Assembly (NCBI RefSeq): GCF_001650695.1
Contig: NZ_LWQS01000048.1
Location: forward strand, 1-63,386
Direction: 5' to 3'
Length of the DNA: 63,386 nt
Origin: Chloroflexus islandicus
GTDB lineage: Bacteria > Chloroflexota > Chloroflexia > Chloroflexales > Chloroflexaceae
In this document: positions 53,334 to 63,218 of the stretch, in pieces
Layout: the number at the start of each line of letters is the position of its first letter
How positions within the stretch are numbered: position 1 is the first letter of the stretch
The notes under the pieces: generated by a model
The model's input: only the letters and a program-made list of their open reading frames with translations
Databases searched by the model: none
What the model was told of the DNA's origin: nothing
Program-made: the position numbers and the translations under genes

Positions 53334-54161
53334 TTAGTTGGGAGTGAACGGTTCGGCATCTTCCCATAGCTGCTCGAACGCCCCTTGCAAAAACGCGCCA
53401 AAGTTGGGATGGGTCACACATAGGGCCGTGAAGCTCAACGCGCCGGTGACGGGGTCTTGCAGTGACAGCAAAGCCACCCGCCGGTCATAGAGGTTGACTT
53501 TAAGCGGCAAGTTCTCGACTACCCGCGCCTGTTGGCCCCACGTTACGAATTGTTGCACCCATCCGTATAGTTCAGGATTGGCCAGCGCCGCGCGTTCATA
53601 GATCGCGCGATAACGCACATTGCGCTGCAGCGGTTTGGTCACTTCGGCGAAATTGGCGGCTTGGTCGCCGAGCAACGGCAACTTGAAGCACACGCAGATT
53701 TCACGTTCGGCGCTGCCGGCAAGTGCCAAGGCGCGTTCGACCACCAGCCGCCGGTCAAGCAAAACATCGACATAATCGAGCGGGTCGATCTGATCATGGC
53801 CGGCGGCAAAGATCGGGGTGAGGGTGGCCAGCAAGCTCTGCATCCCCGCGGCGAGCGCAGCCTGTTCCTGCTCGAATTGGCGCCGGCGTGCTTCCATTAA
53901 TGCTGGCAGCGCCACTGCTGGATCAACCGCGAAGTAGCGGCGTTGGCCGTCGCTGTGGCGCTCGATCGCCAAGCCGCGGGCGCAAAGCGAGGCCAAGATG
54001 TCATAGATGCGCTGGCGTGGTACGCCGGCGCGCACCGCCGCTTGGGCCGGGGTGAAGCCGCGATGTTCGAGCAGGGCAAGGTAGGTGGCGGCTTCGTAGC
54101 GGTTGAGCCCTAGCGCCATCAGTTGTTCTGGCGTTCGATCAACCATTGATCTAGGTTTCAT
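53334..54161 (-). CDS. TrmB-family transcriptional regulator
   Basis: 275 aa from the ATG at 54161 (GTG codons at 54170 and 54167 and an ATG at 54146 are alternatives). N-terminal winged helix: L-M-A-L-G-L-N-R-Y-E-A-A-T-Y-L-A-L-L...T-P-A-Q-A-A-V-R-A-G-V-P-R-Q-R-I-Y-D-I-L-A-S-L (about 12-55). A coiled linker and a TrmB/PLD-like ligand domain follow. The TrmB group is best known as sugar-responsive regulators in archaea. Its start overlaps a TCACCAC...GTGGTGA repeat. Upstream of HPPD on the same strand, with about 230 nt between. Confidence 0.85.
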   Translation of the reverse strand: MKPRSMVDRTPEQLMALGLNRYEAATYLALLEHRGFTPAQAAVRAGVPRQRIYDILASLCARGLAIERHSDGQRRYFAVDPAVALPALMEARRRQFEQEQAALAAGMQSLLATLTPIFAAGHDQIDPLDYVDVLLDRRLVVERALALAGSAEREICVCFKLPLLGDQAANFAEVTKPLQRNVRYRAIYERAALANPELYGWVQQFVTWGQQARVVENLPLKVNLYDRRVALLSLQDPVTGALSFTALCVTHPNFGAFLQGAFEQLWEDAEPFTPN

Positions 54162-54163
54162 TG

Positions 54164-54183
54164 TCACCACTTCTTAGTGGTGA
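54164..54183 (-). promoter_or_regulatory. Inverted repeat at the TrmB-gene start
   Basis: TCACCAC-ttctta-GTGGTGA with 7-bp arms directly before the ATG: a candidate autoregulatory site. Confidence 0.45.
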
Positions 54184-54272
54184 TCATTATACCCGGTTGC
54201 GGTTTGGTCTGCAAGCCGTGCTATGCTAAGAGCGTGCGCGGCAGCGTTCTTACATAGCGAATATATGGTGAA

Positions 54273-56072
54273 ATGATACCGGCCATGTGGTATTTCACGC
54301 CCTACATCTTGTTACCGCTAGCCGCGGCAGTGCTGGCAATGGTCGCCATCTTGCAGGCTTGGCCGTACCGGCGGTTGCCGGTGGCCAAAGTCTTTCTCGG
54401 CATGATGGTCGCCACGATCTGGTGGTCGTTGTGCAATGCGCTCGAATTGACCAACGCCACGGTCGATGGCAAGACCTTTCTGACCAGCATTCAATATGTG
54501 AGTGTGGCGGGCGTGCCGGTCTTGTGGTTGCTGTTTGCGCTGTTCTACACCAATCGCGACCATTGGGTCAGCCGGCAGTTGGTACTTGGCTTGGCAGGGT
54601 GGCAGGGTGTGATTCTGCTAGGGGCTTGGACAAATCACTGGCACCGGTTGATGTGGCCCTCCGTCGAGTTAGTGTACACCGCGAATGGGTTGTGGGTGTT
54701 AACTGGCCCCAATGGGCCGTTGTGGTACATTGGCGTCGCGAGTGCCTACAGCATAGTACTCATTGGCACGATCGTGATGATCGATCAAGCGCGCCGCAGC
54801 CGCGCACTCTATCGGGCGCAGGCGCTAAGCTTGCTGATCGGCGCAGTGTTGCCGTGGGTGGCAAGCATCCTCTTTGTGACTGGGCGCAGTCCGATTCCCT
54901 CCATCGATACCACGCCAGTGGCCTTCGCGCTGAGTGGGATCGCATTTAGCGTAGCGATGCAACGTTTCCGTGCGCTTGATATGGTGCCGGCAGCGCGCGA
55001 GACGATCGTCGACCAGATGCCCGATGCGATCATTGTGGTGGATATGCAGGATCGGTTGATCGATCTGAATCCGGCGGCACAGGCGCTGCTGGTCGTGTCT
55101 CCGCTTGCTATTGGCCGCTCGTTGGCGGAGGTGGCGCCGCCGTGGTTGGCCGCACAGGTGCGCGATCGCTACGAAGGCCAGTTTGAAGTGACCCAACCCC
55201 GGCCTGATGGTGATCTGACCTATGATATGCGCTGCACGACGTTGCGCGATCGCCGTGGTTTGCCGAGCGGACGGATCATCGTGCTCCGCGATATTACGCT
55301 CTTGAAACAGGCAGCATTAGCGTTGCGAGAGGCCAAAGAGGCTGCCGAGGCCGCTAATCAGGCCAAGAGTACTTTTCTCGCCACTATGAGCCATGAGTTG
55401 CGCACGCCGTTGACGGCTATCTTGGGCTATAGCGAGTTCATCCGCGAAGATTTGCGCAAACGTGACCAGCCTGATCTGGCTGCCGATCTTGATCGGGTCA
55501 TTGTGGCCGGGCGCCATCTGTTGGCCTTGATTAACGATGTGTTGGAATTGGCTCGCCTTGAATCGCATGCGATCCAGATCCATCCCGAAGCGATCACGAT
55601 CGCGGCATTGCTCAATGAGGTGGCGCAGACGATGCAAGGCTTGGCGCACAAGAATCAGAACGCATTAACGGTGACGTGTGAGCCGGATATTCCGCCAGTG
55701 ATGGCTGATCCGGTTCGGTTGCGCCAGATCTTGATCAATCTGATCGGCAATGCCTGCAAGTTTACCGAGCACGGGCAGGTGACGGTGCATTGTTACCGGC
55801 GCGCGCCGGATGTGCTTCAGATCGATATCCACGATACCGGTATCGGCATTCCCGCCGATCAATTGGCCCGCTTATTTGAGCCGTTTATGCAGGTTGATAG
55901 CGGCACGACCCGGCGCTATGGCGGCGCTGGGTTGGGGCTGGCGATTAGCCAGCGGTTGTGCCAAGCGATGGGGGGCGAAATTATCGTGGTGAGCGAACCG
56001 CAACGCGGTTCGACCTTTAGCGTGTTGCTGCCGTTGCAAGCGCACCCCCACCCTGAATCTTCATCGCTTTAA
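54273..56072 (+). CDS. Sensor histidine kinase with 7TM N-terminus, PAS and HisKA/HATPase domains
   Basis: 599 aa. About seven hydrophobic segments in residues 5-225 form the 'histidine kinase N-terminal 7TM' region, followed by a PAS domain (I-V-V-D-M-Q-D-R-L-I-D-L-N-P-A-A-Q). Then HisKA with the phospho-His in M-S-H-E-L-R-T-P-L-T-A-I-L-G-Y, and HATPase boxes N (N-L-I-G-N-A-C-K-F-T), G1 (D-T-G-I-G-I-P), F and G2 (G-A-G-L-G-L-A-I). No cognate response regulator is adjacent; the partner may be elsewhere. Confidence 0.93.
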   Translation: MIPAMWYFTPYILLPLAAAVLAMVAILQAWPYRRLPVAKVFLGMMVATIWWSLCNALELTNATVDGKTFLTSIQYVSVAGVPVLWLLFALFYTNRDHWVSRQLVLGLAGWQGVILLGAWTNHWHRLMWPSVELVYTANGLWVLTGPNGPLWYIGVASAYSIVLIGTIVMIDQARRSRALYRAQALSLLIGAVLPWVASILFVTGRSPIPSIDTTPVAFALSGIAFSVAMQRFRALDMVPAARETIVDQMPDAIIVVDMQDRLIDLNPAAQALLVVSPLAIGRSLAEVAPPWLAAQVRDRYEGQFEVTQPRPDGDLTYDMRCTTLRDRRGLPSGRIIVLRDITLLKQAALALREAKEAAEAANQAKSTFLATMSHELRTPLTAILGYSEFIREDLRKRDQPDLAADLDRVIVAGRHLLALINDVLELARLESHAIQIHPEAITIAALLNEVAQTMQGLAHKNQNALTVTCEPDIPPVMADPVRLRQILINLIGNACKFTEHGQVTVHCYRRAPDVLQIDIHDTGIGIPADQLARLFEPFMQVDSGTTRRYGGAGLGLAISQRLCQAMGGEIIVVSEPQRGSTFSVLLPLQAHPHPESSSL

Positions 56073-56158
56073 CAGCGTTGTGGTACAATAAACTATCGTA
56101 AACTTGTTATACACACGCTCGATCGAGCGTTTTTTACTTCATCCGGTCAGGAGTCACT

Positions 56159-57688
56159 GTGGAATATCAGCCTGATGTCAGGCGCATTACCGGCGAAGGC
56201 GGCGTCATTGCTAGTGTTGCGGCAGAGAGTTTGGCCGCGCAGATCGGTCTGCGTCCCGGCGATACGCTGGTGGCTATTGATGGCCAGCGGCTGCGCGACG
56301 TGATCGATTACCGGTTTGCGATTGCTGAAGCGCGTGTCACGCTGCTGGTGCGCGCCGCCGATGGCAGTGAGCGCGAAATCACGCTCGACAAAGACCCCGA
56401 TGATGATCTGGGGGTCGAATTTACCGAGCCGCTCTTCGACCGGCTGCGCACCTGCAATAATAAATGCCCGTTCTGTTTCCTCACCCAGATGCCGAAGGGC
56501 TTTCGCAAGACCCTCTATCTGAAAGATGACGATTACCGGCTGTCGTTCCTCTACGCCAATTTCGTTACCTTTACCAATTTGACTGAAGCCGATTGGGAAC
56601 GGATCGAGCGCCAGCGTCTCTCGCCGTTGCACATTAGCGTGCATGCCACCGATCCCTTCTGGCGAGCGATTATGCTCGGCAAACGCGATGTTCCTGATGT
56701 TCGCGAGCAGATTAAGCGGCTGGGCCGGGCAGGCATTCGCGTCCATACCCAGATTGTCGCCTGCCCGCAGGTGAACGATGGCGAGGTCTTGCGCCAGACG
56801 ATCGAAGATTTGATCGCGCTGCACCCGACGGTTGAGTCAATCGCAGTGGTGCCGGTCGGTCTGACCAAGTTTCGCTTTGAAGGCAAAGCGCCCAAGACGA
56901 TCCGGGCCGCGATCCAAGTGCATGAAACGCCAGAGTGGATCGATACCAATTGGGAACGGCAACCCTTGTGGGAAGACCCTTCAGCGCCGATCCCGCTGCG
57001 CAACGGTAGCCAGCCGCTGCACGATCCTGAGCTAGGTTTCTGTTCGCGCCTCGGCGCCGTGACCGATGTGCCGTTGCGATGCTATACCGCGCCTGAAGCG
57101 GCAGCAGTGCTCGATTTGATCGAACCGTACCGCGCGCGCTGTTACGAGCAGTTTGGCCTCCATCTGGTCTACGCTTCCGACGAGTTTTATCTGCTCGCTG
57201 GCCGGCCTGTTCCCCCTGCCGAGACCTACGACGATATGCCGCAGTACAGCAACGGCGTCGGTATGGTGCGTGATTTTCTCGACAATTGGGCGCGCGCGCG
57301 TCGCCGTTTGCCGGCGCGGATTGCCCGTCCCACCACGCTGGCCCTCGTTTGCGGGACGCTGGTGGCGCCGATGATGGAACAGGTCGCGGCACGCCTGAAT
57401 CGGGTTGAAAACCTCTCGGTGCAGGTGGTGCCGGTGGTCAACCAGTTCTTTGGTGAGACGGTGACGGTCAGTGGCTTGCTTACCGCGCAAGACGTGATCC
57501 CGGCGTTGCGCGCTTCCGGGTGCGAGCGGGCGTTACTGCCACGGGTGATGTTCGACTATACTGGTGAACGCACGATCGATGACTACACACCGGGGCGAAT
57601 TAGTGCTGCAGCCGGGATGCCAGTCGCATTAGCCGGTGAAGCAGATGAACTGGTGCGCTACGTGAGGGCCTTGGCCCGGCATGAGTAG
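56159..57688 (+). CDS. PDZ-radical SAM-DUF512 protein (COG1625 type)
   Basis: 509 aa, GTG start after CAGGAG. PDZ-like N-terminus (I-A-S-V-A-A-E-S-L-A-A-Q-I-G-L-R-P-G-D-T-L-V-A-I-D-G), radical-SAM cysteines C99-x3-C103-x2-C106 (R-T-C-N-N-K-C-P-F-C-F), and DUF512 C-terminal half. The reaction is unknown. Fe-S-dependent. Followed 12 nt later by the HD-GYP gene, so co-transcribed. Confidence 0.9.
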   Translation: MEYQPDVRRITGEGGVIASVAAESLAAQIGLRPGDTLVAIDGQRLRDVIDYRFAIAEARVTLLVRAADGSEREITLDKDPDDDLGVEFTEPLFDRLRTCNNKCPFCFLTQMPKGFRKTLYLKDDDYRLSFLYANFVTFTNLTEADWERIERQRLSPLHISVHATDPFWRAIMLGKRDVPDVREQIKRLGRAGIRVHTQIVACPQVNDGEVLRQTIEDLIALHPTVESIAVVPVGLTKFRFEGKAPKTIRAAIQVHETPEWIDTNWERQPLWEDPSAPIPLRNGSQPLHDPELGFCSRLGAVTDVPLRCYTAPEAAAVLDLIEPYRARCYEQFGLHLVYASDEFYLLAGRPVPPAETYDDMPQYSNGVGMVRDFLDNWARARRRLPARIARPTTLALVCGTLVAPMMEQVAARLNRVENLSVQVVPVVNQFFGETVTVSGLLTAQDVIPALRASGCERALLPRVMFDYTGERTIDDYTPGRISAAAGMPVALAGEADELVRYVRALARHE

Positions 57689-57700
57689 GGGGAGGGCGCA

Positions 57701-59428
57701 ATGGCTGGCCAAGAATCGCGCTTGCAGCGGTACCTTGAGGTGATTCAACGCGCCAATCAGATTGCCGATAGTACCCAGCTCGATGATCTGCTCGACCGGT
57801 TGCTTGATTTGATAATCGAGATTACCGAGGCCGAAGCCGGTACACTCTACCTGTACGATGCCGCTGCGAATGAACTGATCTTTAAAGTGGTGAAAGGCAG
57901 TCCCGCTGGTGAGGCGTTGATTGGTCGCCGGTTTCCGGCCACCGCTGGGATCGCTGGCTATGCCTTGCAGCAGCGCCAGCCGTTCTTCGTCCATGACGTA
58001 GCCAACGATCCGCGCTGGAATCGCTCGTTGGGTGAGATGGGCGCGTTGCATCTGCGCACCATGTTCTGCGTCCCGCTGATGTTGCGCGGCGAGCCGGTCG
58101 GGGTAGTGCAGGTCTTTAATTTGCCGCTCGAGGCGGTGGATGAACAGGACGAACTGGCCTTGATCGAGTTGCTGACCTCGCGGTTGGTGACTGAAGTCGA
58201 GAAGGCGCGGCTGTTGGCTGAGGCGCAGCAACGTGAACGCCGGCAGCAGGCGCTGGTTGAGATTGTCTCGCAATTGACCGCCACCCTCGAACGCGATGAG
58301 CTGTTGCGCCGGATTATGAACTACGCCTGCGAATTGCTTGAGGTTGAGGCGGCGTCGATCTGGTTGATCGACCACGAGCGTAACGATCTCGTGCTGCACA
58401 TCGCCGGCGGTGAACATAGCGAACGGGTAGAGGCATTGCGCGTGCCGCGCGGGCAGGGTATTATCGGCCACGTCATTGAAACCGGCGAGACGGTGGTGGT
58501 CAATGATGTGCATCAAGACCGGCGCTTCTATCAGGGTCTTGATCAGCGCAGCGGCTTTCAGACGCGCGCGATCTTGTGCGTGCCGCTGCGCTCGCCGCGG
58601 ATCGTGCTGGGTGGCGAGCGCGGCGAAGTTGAGGGAATGATTATCGGCGGCGCGCAGGCGCTTAATCCGCGCAATGGCCGGCCCTTCTCATCCGATGATG
58701 TGGCGTTGTTCCAGATGCTGGCTTCGCAGGCGGCAACCGTGATCCGGCTGGCCGAACTCTACCGCGAGACCGATAGCCTGTTTACCCGGATTATTGATGC
58801 CATTACCGGTGCGATCGACTTGAAAGATCCCTACACCCGCGGCCATAGCCAGCGGGTGAGTGATTTTTCGGTGGCGATTGCCCAAGAATTGGGCTTGCCA
58901 CGCGATCAGATTTATCAATTGCGGGTGGCGAGCAAGTTGCACGATGTCGGTAAAATTCGGGTGCCTGACCAGATCCTCAAGAAGCCGGGCCGGCTCGAAG
59001 AGGAAGAGTTTGCCGAGATGCGCCGGCATCCGACCTACGGCATGGAGTTTCTGCGCGATAACGGCTTGCTCGATCTCGAACTGTTGCGCCATGCGTGGCC
59101 GGCGCTGGCCCAGCATCACGAACGGCTTGATGGGCGCGGGTATCCGCTTGGCATCAGTGGCGAGTCGATCTCGCTGTTTGGCCGGATTGTTGCGGTGGCC
59201 GATGTGTTTGATGCGTTGACCAGCCATCGCCCGTACCGGCCACCGATGCCGATTGATCAGGTGTTTGCGCTGTTGCGCCGCGGCGCCGGTACCGAGTTTG
59301 ATCCGGAGTGTGTCGAGGCGTTGATTCGTGCGCGAGCAAAAGGGAACATTCTGACCCAAGATGAGCGAGAACAGGCGGCAACGCCGCCGGTGATGGAGCA
59401 AGACCATGCGCGTACTGTTGATCGATAA
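57701..59428 (+). CDS. GAF-GAF-HD-GYP signalling phosphodiesterase
   Basis: 575 aa. Two GAF domains (about 15-165 and 185-350), then HD-GYP: H-D-V-G-K-I near 423-428, [12 protein letters not shown] near 470-481, so both the HD pair and GYP are intact. Expected to hydrolyse cyclic di-GMP. Ends with Arg/Glu-rich tail that overlaps the next gene by 23 nt. Good Shine-Dalgarno (GGGGAGG). Confidence 0.93.
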   Translation: MAGQESRLQRYLEVIQRANQIADSTQLDDLLDRLLDLIIEITEAEAGTLYLYDAAANELIFKVVKGSPAGEALIGRRFPATAGIAGYALQQRQPFFVHDVANDPRWNRSLGEMGALHLRTMFCVPLMLRGEPVGVVQVFNLPLEAVDEQDELALIELLTSRLVTEVEKARLLAEAQQRERRQQALVEIVSQLTATLERDELLRRIMNYACELLEVEAASIWLIDHERNDLVLHIAGGEHSERVEALRVPRGQGIIGHVIETGETVVVNDVHQDRRFYQGLDQRSGFQTRAILCVPLRSPRIVLGGERGEVEGMIIGGAQALNPRNGRPFSSDDVALFQMLASQAATVIRLAELYRETDSLFTRIIDAITGAIDLKDPYTRGHSQRVSDFSVAIAQELGLPRDQIYQLRVASKLHDVGKIRVPDQILKKPGRLEEEEFAEMRRHPTYGMEFLRDNGLLDLELLRHAWPALAQHHERLDGRGYPLGISGESISLFGRIVAVADVFDALTSHRPYRPPMPIDQVFALLRRGAGTEFDPECVEALIRARAKGNILTQDEREQAATPPVMEQDHARTVDR

Positions 59429-59999
59429 TTACGACTCGTTTACCTACAATTTGTACCAGTATCTGTGCGAGTTGGGCGCTGATGTTGAAGTGGTGCGCAA
59501 CGACCAGATCACGGTGGCTGAGGTGGCGGCGCGCCATCCCGACCGGATCGTGATCAGTCCCGGCCCTTGCACGCCGGCTGAGGCCGGGATTAGCGTTGAT
59601 GTGATCCGCGAGCTGGGCAGCCAGATCCCAATTTTGGGGGTGTGTCTCGGTCACCAAGCGATAGGTGCGGCGTATGGCGGTGCGGTCGTGCGCGCGCCGC
59701 TGGTGATGCACGGCAAGCTCTCGCCGATCTATCACAATGGCCAAGGAGTGTTTGCCGGCTTGCCGTCACCCTTCCTCGCCACCCGCTACCACTCGCTGAT
59801 CGTGCGCCGCGAAGATCTGCCGGACGAGCTGGAAGTGACCGCATGGACGGAAGATGGCCTGATTATGGGTTTGCGCCATCGCTCGCAGCCGGTCGAGGGC
59901 GTGCAGTTTCACCCTGAGTCGATTATGACCGAGGGCGGTAAGCAGATGTTGGCCAATTTCTTGGCTGGTGTGCCGGTGAGTGCAGGGAGTGGGGAGTAG
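59406..59999 (+). CDS. trpG: Anthranilate / aminodeoxychorismate synthase glutamine amidotransferase subunit
   Basis: 197 aa class-I glutaminase: [13 protein letters not shown] at the start, catalytic C in G-V-C-L-G-H-Q, H and E in V-Q-F-H-P-E-S. It supplies ammonia for anthranilate (TrpG) or 4-amino-4-deoxychorismate (PabA); often one protein does both. No trpE or pabB in the window. Overlaps the HD-GYP gene by 23 nt. Confidence 0.93.
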   Translation: MRVLLIDNYDSFTYNLYQYLCELGADVEVVRNDQITVAEVAARHPDRIVISPGPCTPAEAGISVDVIRELGSQIPILGVCLGHQAIGAAYGGAVVRAPLVMHGKLSPIYHNGQGVFAGLPSPFLATRYHSLIVRREDLPDELEVTAWTEDGLIMGLRHRSQPVEGVQFHPESIMTEGGKQMLANFLAGVPVSAGSGE

Positions 60000-60071
60000 G
60001 GAACAGGTGGGAGATTGGGACGCGGATTGGCGCGATCCGTGCCAATCCGTGTCCGCTCTCTTTTTGTCAGA

Positions 60072-60749
60072 TTACGCCATCGGCGGGTGGGCCGGCGGCG
60101 CAATGCGATCGAGCTCCGCGTACCCGGCCAACGCCTCGGCCCGTGATAGGCCGGCAGCGGCGAGCTCGGCATCGCTGCGGGCCAGCAGCCGTTGGTAAAA
60201 TGCTCGCGCCGTCGCCAGCCAGCGCAGCGGCTCACGCGCCAACAATTCATGCACAAGGTCTTCACTGCGCGCCAAATCACCTTGCCGCTCGCACAGGGTG
60301 AGCAGGGCGGCCAGCGTGGGAGCGGGCACGACGTAATCGCGCAGCAACCCTAACAGGTCAATGTAGGTGGGAGCGTATTCCGGCAATGGCTCCGGCGCGG
60401 CCAGCGTGCATTCAATCACCACTTGCAACGCCAGCAAGGCGCGTGTGGCGGCGGCGTCTTCCTCCCCATCATCGCTGAGCAGGCGCGCTTCAGCGGTGAG
60501 CAACGCGGCCAGATACGCCCCTTCGCTCCACCAGTCGTCACCGTGGCTTTGAAATCGCAACAGCGCCAAGAGTTGCCGGTCGCTCAACGCCGCCACCTGA
60601 TCGCTACCGACGCCGAGCCGGTCGCGGTAGGCGTTGTCAATGGCGATCCGCGCTAGCGGCGATTTGCCGTCGCGGTAAAGGCCGAGAATGTGGCGGATGA
60701 TCGCGCCGAATTGGGCAATCATCCGCAAAATGTAATCGTCGCGGTACAT
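60072..60749 (-). CDS. DUF6483-like hypothetical protein
   Basis: 225 aa from the ATG at 60749. Starts M-Y-R-D-D-Y-I-L-R-M-I-A-Q-F-G-A-I-I-R-H-I-L-G-L, an opening I associate with the DUF6483 family of clostridial and Chloroflexi proteins. The rest is Ala/Leu-rich and helical, possibly TPR-like. No enzymatic motif. Convergent with trpG. Confidence 0.55.
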   Translation of the reverse strand: MYRDDYILRMIAQFGAIIRHILGLYRDGKSPLARIAIDNAYRDRLGVGSDQVAALSDRQLLALLRFQSHGDDWWSEGAYLAALLTAEARLLSDDGEEDAAATRALLALQVVIECTLAAPEPLPEYAPTYIDLLGLLRDYVVPAPTLAALLTLCERQGDLARSEDLVHELLAREPLRWLATARAFYQRLLARSDAELAAAGLSRAEALAGYAELDRIAPPAHPPMA

Positions 60750-60874
60750 AGGTATACCGTACCCGATGGAGGGGCCGGCTGTCAAATCGGCAGTATGTGC
60801 TACTGCGGCATCCGCTTCCCGCGTTCGCTTATGGTATGATACCCCGTGCAGAGACTGGCTAGAGGAGGACATTC

Positions 60875-61633
60875 ATGGAGCCACCGTTCATCGGGAAGGT
60901 CGCGCTGGTGACTGGCGCGGCAGCCGGGATTGGGCGCGCTTCGGCGTTGGCGTTTGCCCGCGAAGGCGCAAAGGTTGTTGTTGCCGATGTCAATGTGGAA
61001 GGCGGCGAAGAGACGGTCGCGCTGTGCCGCGCGCAGAATACCGATGCGATCTTCGTGCGCTGCGACGTGTCGCAGAATAGTGAGGTCGAGCAGTTGATCG
61101 CCAAGGCGGTCGATATGTTTGGCCGGATTGATTTCGCCCATAACAATGCCGGCATCGAAGGCGTGCAAGCCATGCTGGTCGATTATCCCGAAGAGGTGTG
61201 GGATCGGGTGATCGACATTAACTTGAAGGGCGTTTGGTTGTGTATGAAGCACGAGATCCGGCAGATGCTGCAGCAGGGTGGCGGCGCGATTGTCAACACC
61301 TCGTCGGTGGCCGGTTTGTCGGGGTCGCGGGGTGTGTCGGCGTATGTTGCCAGCAAGCACGGCATCGTTGGCGTGACCAAAGCGGCGGCATTAGAGTATG
61401 CCCGCAGCGGGATCCGGATCAACGCGATTTGCCCCGGCACAATCCACACTGCGATGATCGATCGCTTTACCCAAGGCGATCCGCAACTACTGGCCCAATT
61501 CGCCGAGGGCGAACCGATTGGCCGGCTTGGCTCGCCGGAAGAGGTGGCTAACGCCGTGATTTGGCTCTGCTCGGATAAGGCCTCGTTTGTGACCGGCGCC
61601 ACCTTAGCCGTCGATGGTGGCCGGTTGGCGTGA
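60875..61633 (+). CDS. Short-chain dehydrogenase/reductase
   Basis: 252 aa. Rossmann motif T-G-A-A-A-G-I-G-R-A (about 12-21), N-N-A-G-I-E-G near 90-96, Ser in N-T-S-S-V-A and Y-V-A-S-K catalytic pair near 155-160. The D in V-V-V-A-D-V-N favours NAD(H). Substrate unknown. TAGAGGAGG Shine-Dalgarno. The stop overlaps the next start (TGATG). Confidence 0.92.
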   Translation: MEPPFIGKVALVTGAAAGIGRASALAFAREGAKVVVADVNVEGGEETVALCRAQNTDAIFVRCDVSQNSEVEQLIAKAVDMFGRIDFAHNNAGIEGVQAMLVDYPEEVWDRVIDINLKGVWLCMKHEIRQMLQQGGGAIVNTSSVAGLSGSRGVSAYVASKHGIVGVTKAAALEYARSGIRINAICPGTIHTAMIDRFTQGDPQLLAQFAEGEPIGRLGSPEEVANAVIWLCSDKASFVTGATLAVDGGRLA

Positions 61634-61950
61634 TGGAGGCTGATTCGCCCTACGCTGCTATCTATGCGGTGGTAAGCCGTATTCCGCCGGGGCGCGTGTG
61701 TACGTATGGCCGGGTGGCCGCGTTGGCTGGCCTGCCCGGCCATGCGCGCATGGTTGGCTATGCCCTGCATATGCTTTTGCCGCACAGCGCGGTGCCGTGG
61801 TGGCGGGTGATCAACCGGGCCGGTCGCATCAGCAATGTCTACGCCGCCGATGAGCAACGTGCCCGCTTGCAAGCGGAGGGGGTGGAGGTCAACGACGAGT
61901 ATCGGATCGACCTCACCCGCTTTCTGTGGGATGGTGATGATGACGGGTGA
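61633..61950 (+). CDS. Alkyltransferase-like protein (ATL, MGMT family)
   Basis: 105 aa. MGMT C-terminal-domain fold: I-P-P-G-R-V-C-T-Y-G-R-V-A-A-L-A-G and V-G-Y-A-L-H-M-L. The PCHRV active-site motif is P-W-W-R-V, so the alkyl-accepting Cys is lost, as in ATL proteins that flag O6-alkylguanine for nucleotide-excision repair. Coupled to the SDR gene. Confidence 0.88.
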   Translation: MEADSPYAAIYAVVSRIPPGRVCTYGRVAALAGLPGHARMVGYALHMLLPHSAVPWWRVINRAGRISNVYAADEQRARLQAEGVEVNDEYRIDLTRFLWDGDDDG

Positions 61951-61981
61951 GGGGTAAAGGGTATTACCGCAGCGACGCCGA

Positions 61982-62014
61982 GGGCGCGGAGGGGATCTGT
62001 TTCCCCCCGCGCCC
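61982..62014 (+). terminator. GC-rich hairpin before the MFS gene
   Basis: GGGCGCGGAGGGG, 8-nt loop, CCCCCCGCGCCC, no long U-tract. Confidence 0.45.
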
Positions 62015-62042
62015 TTGCCAATGATGAATCTTGCCCAACGCT

Positions 62043-63218
62043 ATGACGGTTGCTTCCGCTTCAGACCAGCGCTTCTGGCTCATCCCCCTCTACGCCGCCG
62101 GGGTGGTGGTCTTTTCCGATATGTACTTGACCCAACCGATCTTGCCGCAGTTGTCGGCGGAATACGGGATTGCGCCGGCCACCGCCGGTCTCAGCGTGTC
62201 GGTGGTGGTGTTGATGATTGCGCTGGGATCGCTGGCGGTTGGCCCGCTCAGCGACCGGTGGGGGCGTTGGCCGGTGATGGTAGGCAGCGCGTTGCTCCTC
62301 GCGCTGCCGACGCTGCTCTGCGCGCTCGCGCCATCGTTCGAGCTGTTGTTGGCGGGGCGGGCCTTGCAAGGGTTGTGCATTCCCGGCTTCACTGCGGTGG
62401 CGGTGGCCTACCTCGGCGACCGGCTGCCGGCGACTGATTTGGGCCGGGCCGTCGGCGGCTGGATCGCAGCCAATGTCGCCGGCGGGTTGAGCGGGCGGGT
62501 CGTAGGTGGCTTGATCAGCGATGGGTTTGGTTGGCGGGCCAGTTTTGTGGTGTTTGCCGGGTTGACGTTGGTGAGCGGTCTTGGCTTGCTCGTGACGCTG
62601 CCGCGTGATCGGGCGGTCGCAACGAGTGGCGGCTGGCGGCAAGCCTATCAGGCGATGTTCGCCCATGTGGCCGACCGGCATCTGCGCGCGGCCTACGTGA
62701 TCGGCGGCGCGCTCTTTTTCGGCTTTCTCGGCACCTTCACCTACTTGCCCTACTACCTCAGCGCGCCGCCGTTTGGCTTGCCGCCGGCGATTATCGCGCT
62801 TGCCTACGTGAGCTATCTGGCCGGCGTGATTGTCTCGCCGTGGGCCGGGGCGCTTTCGGCCCGCTATCCCCGTCCCCGGTTGATCATGATCGGATTGTTG
62901 ATTGCGATGGCCGGGATCGGCTTGACGCTCATCCCCAATGTACCGCTGATTGCGCTCGGCTTGTGGACACTGTGCAGCGGGATGTTTATTGCCCAAGGCA
63001 TTGCTCCGGCGCTGGTGAACCAGTTGGCGCGGCAGGCCAAAGGCGCGGCCAGTGCGCTCTATCTCGTGGCGTACTACATTGGCGGCACGTTGGGCGGCGT
63101 GATCCCCGGCCTTGGCTGGCAGGCAGCCGGCTGGCCGGGGGTGGCGGCGATCTGCCTGAGTGCGTTGGCGCTGGCGTTGGCAGCCACCATACAGTTGGGT
63201 AGAGCAACCGCCCGATGA
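62043..63218 (+). CDS. MFS transporter (YnfM/arabinose-efflux-like)
   Basis: 391 aa from the ATG at 62043; no good Shine-Dalgarno sequence. About 12 hydrophobic segments; the 2-3 loop G-P-L-S-D-R-W-G-R-W-P and the motif G-G-W-I-A-A-N-V-A-G-G-L-S-G-R-V-V-G-G-L-I-S-D are those of the AraJ/YnfM-type DHA1 branch. Probably exports a small molecule. Confidence 0.9.
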   Translation: MTVASASDQRFWLIPLYAAGVVVFSDMYLTQPILPQLSAEYGIAPATAGLSVSVVVLMIALGSLAVGPLSDRWGRWPVMVGSALLLALPTLLCALAPSFELLLAGRALQGLCIPGFTAVAVAYLGDRLPATDLGRAVGGWIAANVAGGLSGRVVGGLISDGFGWRASFVVFAGLTLVSGLGLLVTLPRDRAVATSGGWRQAYQAMFAHVADRHLRAAYVIGGALFFGFLGTFTYLPYYLSAPPFGLPPAIIALAYVSYLAGVIVSPWAGALSARYPRPRLIMIGLLIAMAGIGLTLIPNVPLIALGLWTLCSGMFIAQGIAPALVNQLARQAKGAASALYLVAYYIGGTLGGVIPGLGWQAAGWPGVAAICLSALALALAATIQLGRATAR

